Below, in pieces: positions 44,882 through 49,250 of a DNA stretch of 49,250 bases. The notes under the pieces are model-generated. The model was not told where the DNA came from. It worked only from the letters and a program-made list of their open reading frames with translations, and made no database searches. This stretch comes from Acidobacteriota bacterium (GTDB lineage: Bacteria > Acidobacteriota > Vicinamibacteria > Vicinamibacterales > SCN-69-37): positions 1 to 49,250 of the forward strand of contig JABMNV010000225.1 in assembly GCA_013203475.1 (NCBI GenBank), read 5' to 3'. The position numbers and the translations under genes are program-made. Each line of letters begins with the position of its first letter. Position 1 is the stretch's first letter.

Positions 44882-46783
44882 GTGAAGGAACGGAAGGCGA
44901 AACACCAGTCAATCGCATGGATGACGGTGGCCCTCATGGCCGCCGTCATGATCACGTATTCAAACAGTCTCGATGGCCCGTTCGTGTTCGACGACCGCGG
45001 CACCATTCTGGACAACCAGACGATTGAGTCCCTGACGGACTCGGCCGTCCTGGCTGCTCCATTCGAAACTCCCGTGGCCGGTCGCCCACTGGTCAACCTT
45101 TCATTCGCGTTGAATTACGCCCTCGGGGGCCGTGACGTCACCGGGTACCACGTCGGCAACATCGCCATTCATCTGGCGTGTGTGCTGGTGCTGTTCGGAC
45201 TGGTACGTCGCGCCACAGGCGACCCTGAACACACGGAGTACACGGCTGTGGGCTTCGCGGTGGCGCTGCTCTGGGGCGTACATCCCCTCAACAGCGAAGC
45301 CGTGAACTACATCACCCAGCGGACAGAGTCGCTGATGGCACTGTGTCTCCTGCTGACGATGTACTGTTCCGTCCGCGCGTTGGATGGACGAAAACGCTTG
45401 AGGTGGGAATTGCTCGCGGTGGGCGCTTGTGTTGCCGGCATGGCGAGTAAAGAGACGATGGTGGTCGCACCGCTGCTGGTCGTGCTGTATGACCGCCTGG
45501 TGCGTTTTGAGTCGTGGTCTGCCGCCTGGCGCGAGCGTCGGCGACTGTATCTTGGCCTCGCCGCCACTTGGGTGGTCTTGGCCGGCCTCGTGATGACCGC
45601 GCCGAGGTCGTTGTCGGCCGGCTTCACCGCCCACGATGCCGATGTCTGGACCTACCTGCTGAACCAGACGGTCATGATCACGCACTATCTGGGGCTGGCC
45701 GTGTGGCCCCAGGCGCTGGCGGTCTACTATGGTTGGCCCCAGGCACTGACCATCACCGATGTCTGGCCTCAGGCGCTCCTGGTGACCAGTCTGCTGGCAG
45801 CCACCGGTGTGGCATGCGTGCGGTGGCCACGAGTCGGCTTTCTCGCCCTGTGTGTCTGGCTAGTGCTGGCACCGACGTCAAGCATCCTCCCCATCGCGAC
45901 CGAGGTCGGTGCCGAGCGGCGCATGTACCTGCCGCTGGCCGCTCTGCTGCTGCTGACGGTCGCCGGCTGGCGCCACGTGAGTATTCGACGCCAACTGGCA
46001 CCAGTCATCAGCATTGGCCTCCTGATCGTGGCCACGGTCGGCCTGTCGGCGCGGACGGTCGCCAGGAATCGTGATTACGCCTCGACCTTGCAGCTCGCGG
46101 AAACAACGTTGGCCCACTGGCCAACTCCCGCCGCCCATTCGATGCTGGGCACGGAGTTGGCGAATCTCGGCCGGTTTGACGAAGCAGAAACACACCTTCG
46201 GCAAGCGGCGGGTGTCTATCCACCGGCCCAGTACTACCTGGCGACCGTGCTCGACAGACTGGAACACACCTCAGAGGCCGTCATGTACTACCGGGCGTTT
46301 GTCGCCAGCCAGCCCGGCACCCTGGATCAGGTCAGGCTTGCCCGATCACTGTTGGCAGATATCTACATGAGCCGGCAGCAGTGGCCTGAAGCCATCGACC
46401 AATATCGGGCCATGCTGGCCGGGGCGCCAGACGACATCAACGTCCACGCCTCGTTAGGCAATGCCCTGGTGCGTCAGCAGGCCTTCGACGAAGCCATCCG
46501 GCACTACGAACAGTATCTCGCCGCGGTGCCCGATGACGACCGCGCGCTCTCGGGATTGGCCATCGCGCTGTCTGGCGTGGGCCGAACGGACGACAGCCTG
46601 CGCGCGTTTCGTCAGGTGGTGGGATTGATGCCTCAGGACAGCCGGGCCAGGCAGAATCTCGCACGGGCCTTGGCGAACGCAGGCAAACTCGACGAGGCCC
46701 TCCTCGAAGCGACCGAGGCCTTGCGGCTTGTGCCGGACGATCCGGCGGCCATCGATCTCTACGAGTCTTTGAAGCGGTCATGA
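44882..46783 (+). CDS. TMTC-like GT-C O-glycosyltransferase with C-terminal TPRs
   Basis: YSNSLDGPFVFDDRGTILDNQTI (DD motif), RPLVNLSFALNYALGG, VHPLNSEAVNYITQRTESLMAL, GAERRMYLPLAAL; TPRs after about aa 410. GTG start. Confidence 0.88.
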   Translation: MKERKAKHQSIAWMTVALMAAVMITYSNSLDGPFVFDDRGTILDNQTIESLTDSAVLAAPFETPVAGRPLVNLSFALNYALGGRDVTGYHVGNIAIHLACVLVLFGLVRRATGDPEHTEYTAVGFAVALLWGVHPLNSEAVNYITQRTESLMALCLLLTMYCSVRALDGRKRLRWELLAVGACVAGMASKETMVVAPLLVVLYDRLVRFESWSAAWRERRRLYLGLAATWVVLAGLVMTAPRSLSAGFTAHDADVWTYLLNQTVMITHYLGLAVWPQALAVYYGWPQALTITDVWPQALLVTSLLAATGVACVRWPRVGFLALCVWLVLAPTSSILPIATEVGAERRMYLPLAALLLLTVAGWRHVSIRRQLAPVISIGLLIVATVGLSARTVARNRDYASTLQLAETTLAHWPTPAAHSMLGTELANLGRFDEAETHLRQAAGVYPPAQYYLATVLDRLEHTSEAVMYYRAFVASQPGTLDQVRLARSLLADIYMSRQQWPEAIDQYRAMLAGAPDDINVHASLGNALVRQQAFDEAIRHYEQYLAAVPDDDRALSGLAIALSGVGRTDDSLRAFRQVVGLMPQDSRARQNLARALANAGKLDEALLEATEALRLVPDDPAAIDLYESLKRS

Positions 46784-46797
46784 AGCGGTAACGGATA

Positions 46798-48978
46798 GTG
46801 CCCAAACCGACAGCACGACAATCGACCCAGCAGAAACACCGCCCCATCCCTGCCCACGGGGCTGCTCGCGCAGCAGACGTTGCCCGGTCGGCGCCTCTGG
46901 CCCCTCTTGCCACGCTGGTCGCCGTGGCCGCGGTGCTGAAACTGATCGTGGTCTGGCAACTGGCAGATCACCCGATGGTGCAGCCCGGCGTGGGGCTCGA
47001 CACGACCGCGTACGCCGATCTGGCCCGCCGGGTCGTCAGTGGAGATCTGGGACTGGGTCCCGGACTCTACTACCTCTCGCCGCTTTACATTTATCTGCTG
47101 GCTTCCGGCCTGTGGGTCACCGACTCGTTCACGGCAGTTCGAGTGCTGCAGTCGCTCGTCGGCGCCCTGGCTGTCGGCGGCGTCTGGACGATGACGCGTG
47201 CGTGGGCCGGGACGCGAGCCGCCTGGTGTGCGGCGGCGCTCATGACGCTGACGGGACTCATGACGTTTTACGAGGCCATGATCCTGCAAGCGTCGGTTGA
47301 CGTCGCGCTCACCACGGCCGCCCTGTTGGCGCTCACGTGGGCACTGCATCACGGTCACCGCGCGGAAGGCGCCGGCTCGCGATGGCATGTGGCCTCGGGC
47401 ATCGTGTTTGGACTGGCGGCCCTCAATCGGCCCAACATGGCGCTGGCCGCGGCAGGACTCGTGGTCGTACTCGTTGGTGTCAAACGCTTCCGTCCGGCCG
47501 TCCTTCTCGTACTCGGGATCGCCGCGGGGATGGCGCCCGTGGTCGTGAGAAACGTGATCGTGGCAGATCAGTGGTCACTCGGATCTTCCCACGGTGGGCT
47601 CAATTTCTACATTGGCAACTCGGACACCGCGACGGGGTTCTATCATGTGGTCCCTGGCATTGCGCCAGACATCGCCGGCCAGTCACGTGATGCGCGACGC
47701 GTCGCCGAGCGGGCGCTCGGTCGGCCTGTTTCGGACACTGAAGCGTCAAACTATTTCTTTAGTCTCTCGTTAGATTGGGCGATCGCACACCCCGGTCAGG
47801 CCGTTAATTTATTCCTGAAGAAACTTGGATGGGTCTTCCACGCGCAACATATCGCGCTGCCGTATTCCTACCCGTTTTATGCGTACGATGCCCAGACGGC
47901 CCTTCGTTTCTACGTTGTCGGCCCATGGCTCCTGATTCCACTCGGCATCGTCGGTCTTGGCGTGTTCATTCGTCGCTACCCGGACCGTGCTGACGCACTG
48001 GTGTGGGCAACGTTCGTCCCGGCGTATGCCGCATCGGTCGCCCTCTTCTTCGTCGCCGAACGTTACCGGCTCCCCCTCCTTGTGCCGTTGTGCGTGGGCT
48101 CCGGCATCGCGCTGGACGCACTTGCCGGGACCATCACCAATCGGCACTGGCGCGCGCTGGTCCTGCCGATGATCGCGTTTGTCGTCATCCTTGGCCTGGC
48201 CAATTGGAAAACGACACTCAGCGACGGGCGATGGGACGAGGGCATTCGATTGGCGCAGCGCTACGCGATTCTTGGTCAGGACGCCGAGGCGAACCAGTGG
48301 GTTCAGCGGCTGGCCGTGACCGCGCCGAGACCTGGGTTGGCCCACTATTCCGTCGGCATGCAGTATTACGCGTCGAACAAGCCGGGCCAGGCGATTGAGT
48401 ATCTCAGTGAGGCCCTGCGCCTTGATTCCGGCCGGGCCAATACCGAGTACGGGTTGGGGCAGGCGTTGCTCAAAGCCGACCGCGCAGCCGAGGCCTTGCC
48501 TCACTTGCAGCGGGGTTTTGATGCGGGCGCAGACGTGCCAATGCCCGGCTACGATCTGGCGCTCGCATTGCGGGCGACCGGCGACGCCTCAGGGGCGGCG
48601 GCGATGATCCAGGGGATTACGCCGAGCCCTGCGGATGACCCTGAAGTGTGGATGAGCCTTGGCCGAATCGCTTCGTCAGTGCAGGCGTCTGACGTTGCCG
48701 AACCCTTCTTCCGACAGGCGGCGCTCCTCCAGCCCAGTTTGGCGAGCGCCCGATTGCAGTACGGACTCAACTTGTTGGTCCTCAATCGCATCGAAGATGC
48801 CCTGCGTGAACTCACTGAGGCGGTGCGCCTTGACCCGCGGGATCCGGACGCGCTGGCCCATCTTGGGTATTGCGAGCTCTTGCTCGGTCGAAGAGAAGAC
48901 GCGCTGCGTCACGCCGAAGCCGCGCTGGCGATTGACCCTGCCAACGACATGGCGTTCCAGGTTCGGGGCGCGAAGTAG
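46798..48978 (+). CDS. GT39/PMT-like GT-C glycosyltransferase with C-terminal TPRs
   Basis: GLDTTAYADLARRVVSGDLGLGPGLYYLSPLYIYLLAS, multi-TM, RYRLPLLVPLCVGSGIALDAL; TPRs in the C-terminal third. Confidence 0.85.
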   Translation: MPKPTARQSTQQKHRPIPAHGAARAADVARSAPLAPLATLVAVAAVLKLIVVWQLADHPMVQPGVGLDTTAYADLARRVVSGDLGLGPGLYYLSPLYIYLLASGLWVTDSFTAVRVLQSLVGALAVGGVWTMTRAWAGTRAAWCAAALMTLTGLMTFYEAMILQASVDVALTTAALLALTWALHHGHRAEGAGSRWHVASGIVFGLAALNRPNMALAAAGLVVVLVGVKRFRPAVLLVLGIAAGMAPVVVRNVIVADQWSLGSSHGGLNFYIGNSDTATGFYHVVPGIAPDIAGQSRDARRVAERALGRPVSDTEASNYFFSLSLDWAIAHPGQAVNLFLKKLGWVFHAQHIALPYSYPFYAYDAQTALRFYVVGPWLLIPLGIVGLGVFIRRYPDRADALVWATFVPAYAASVALFFVAERYRLPLLVPLCVGSGIALDALAGTITNRHWRALVLPMIAFVVILGLANWKTTLSDGRWDEGIRLAQRYAILGQDAEANQWVQRLAVTAPRPGLAHYSVGMQYYASNKPGQAIEYLSEALRLDSGRANTEYGLGQALLKADRAAEALPHLQRGFDAGADVPMPGYDLALALRATGDASGAAAMIQGITPSPADDPEVWMSLGRIASSVQASDVAEPFFRQAALLQPSLASARLQYGLNLLVLNRIEDALRELTEAVRLDPRDPDALAHLGYCELLLGRREDALRHAEAALAIDPANDMAFQVRGAK

Positions 48979-48986
48979 TCCGAACG

Positions 48987-49021
48987 AAAAACGGCCGCGG
49001 GGAGTAGAATCCCCGCGGCCG
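48987..49021 (-). terminator. intrinsic terminator for the minus-strand TonB receptor gene
   Basis: Perfect 12-bp stem CGGCCGCGGGGA (48992-49003) / TCCCCGCGGCCG (49010-49021), 6-nt loop, followed on the minus strand by TTTTT. Confidence 0.9.
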
Positions 49022-49045
49022 GTGTGTCTATGCGAATCGCCTTCG

Positions 49046-49250
49046 TTAGAAGTTGATTTGCGTGCCGACGCGGAACACACGTGCCGGCAGAATGCTGCTG
49101 ACCCGGCTCGAGTTCGCGATGCTCAGGTTGTTGCTGGAGTAACCACGCACCGTCGCCTGGTTCAAGACGTTGAACCCGTCCAGCATGAATTTGACGCGGT
49201 TCTGGCCGCCACGGAACGTGAACGTCTTCTGCAGACTCAGGTCCAGCAAC
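49046..49250 (-). CDS. TonB-dependent receptor, C-terminal end (truncated by window)
   Basis: LDLSLQKTFTFRGGQNRVKFMLDGFNVLNQATVRGYSSN...ARVFRVGTQINF; terminal Phe typical of OM beta barrels. Confidence 0.85.
   Translation of the reverse strand, partial: LLDLSLQKTFTFRGGQNRVKFMLDGFNVLNQATVRGYSSNNLSIANSSRVSSILPARVFRVGTQINF

Noticed and set aside
45703-45780. Triple WPQAL peptide repeat in the TMTC-like protein
   Set aside because: The region matches the usual WP.gL...YgWP...dv.P pattern of the family loop; likely coincidental similarity rather than a new repeat.
48992-49021. Hairpin as terminator for the plus-strand glycosyltransferase gene
   Set aside because: Downstream plus-strand sequence (GTGTGTCTATG) lacks a T-tract; the T-tract is on the minus-strand side, so it is assigned to the TonB receptor gene.
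1-49250. Prophage, transposon or defence island
   Set aside because: No integrase, transposase, capsid, restriction or toxin-antitoxin genes recognised; the single tRNA-Glu shows no flanking direct repeat that I could see.

Overview
The window is a gene-dense, high-GC bacterial chromosome segment. Five VWFA-related proteins, an ADOP-type ABC permease and a TonB-dependent receptor suggest Acidobacteriota; this taxonomy is inference only. I call about 43 protein genes, one tRNA-Glu(CTC), one clear intrinsic terminator and two short tandem-repeat tracts. I saw no CRISPR array, transposase, integrase or rRNA. Contents include many exported peptidases and hydrolases (M20, M19, two M1, M24, a metzincin, glutaminyl cyclase), transporters (ClC, CorA, AI-2E, TSUP), a Tat-type SOD, a deoxyhypusine-synthase homolog, a proline racemase/OCD divergent pair, a heme O synthase locus and an AmiE-like/NamZ fusion. 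A 13 kb locus (36.1-49.0 kb) alternates VWA proteins with membrane-anchored alkaline-phosphatase-superfamily TPR proteins and ends in two GT-C glycosyltransferase-TPR proteins. Leading observations: (1) a recurrent TAnnnT -10 hexamer exactly 6 nt before the start codon of nine genes, suggesting widespread leaderless transcription; (2) the VWA / Thr-nucleophile 'sulfatase'-TPR / TMTC-like locus as a candidate envelope-modification system; (3) divergent promoters sharing an ACTATAA core; (4) a heptamer repeat filling the sod-corA divergent intergenic region; (5) three damaged genes (ADOP permease, DinB, FAD oxidase lacking its central FAD-binding segment).
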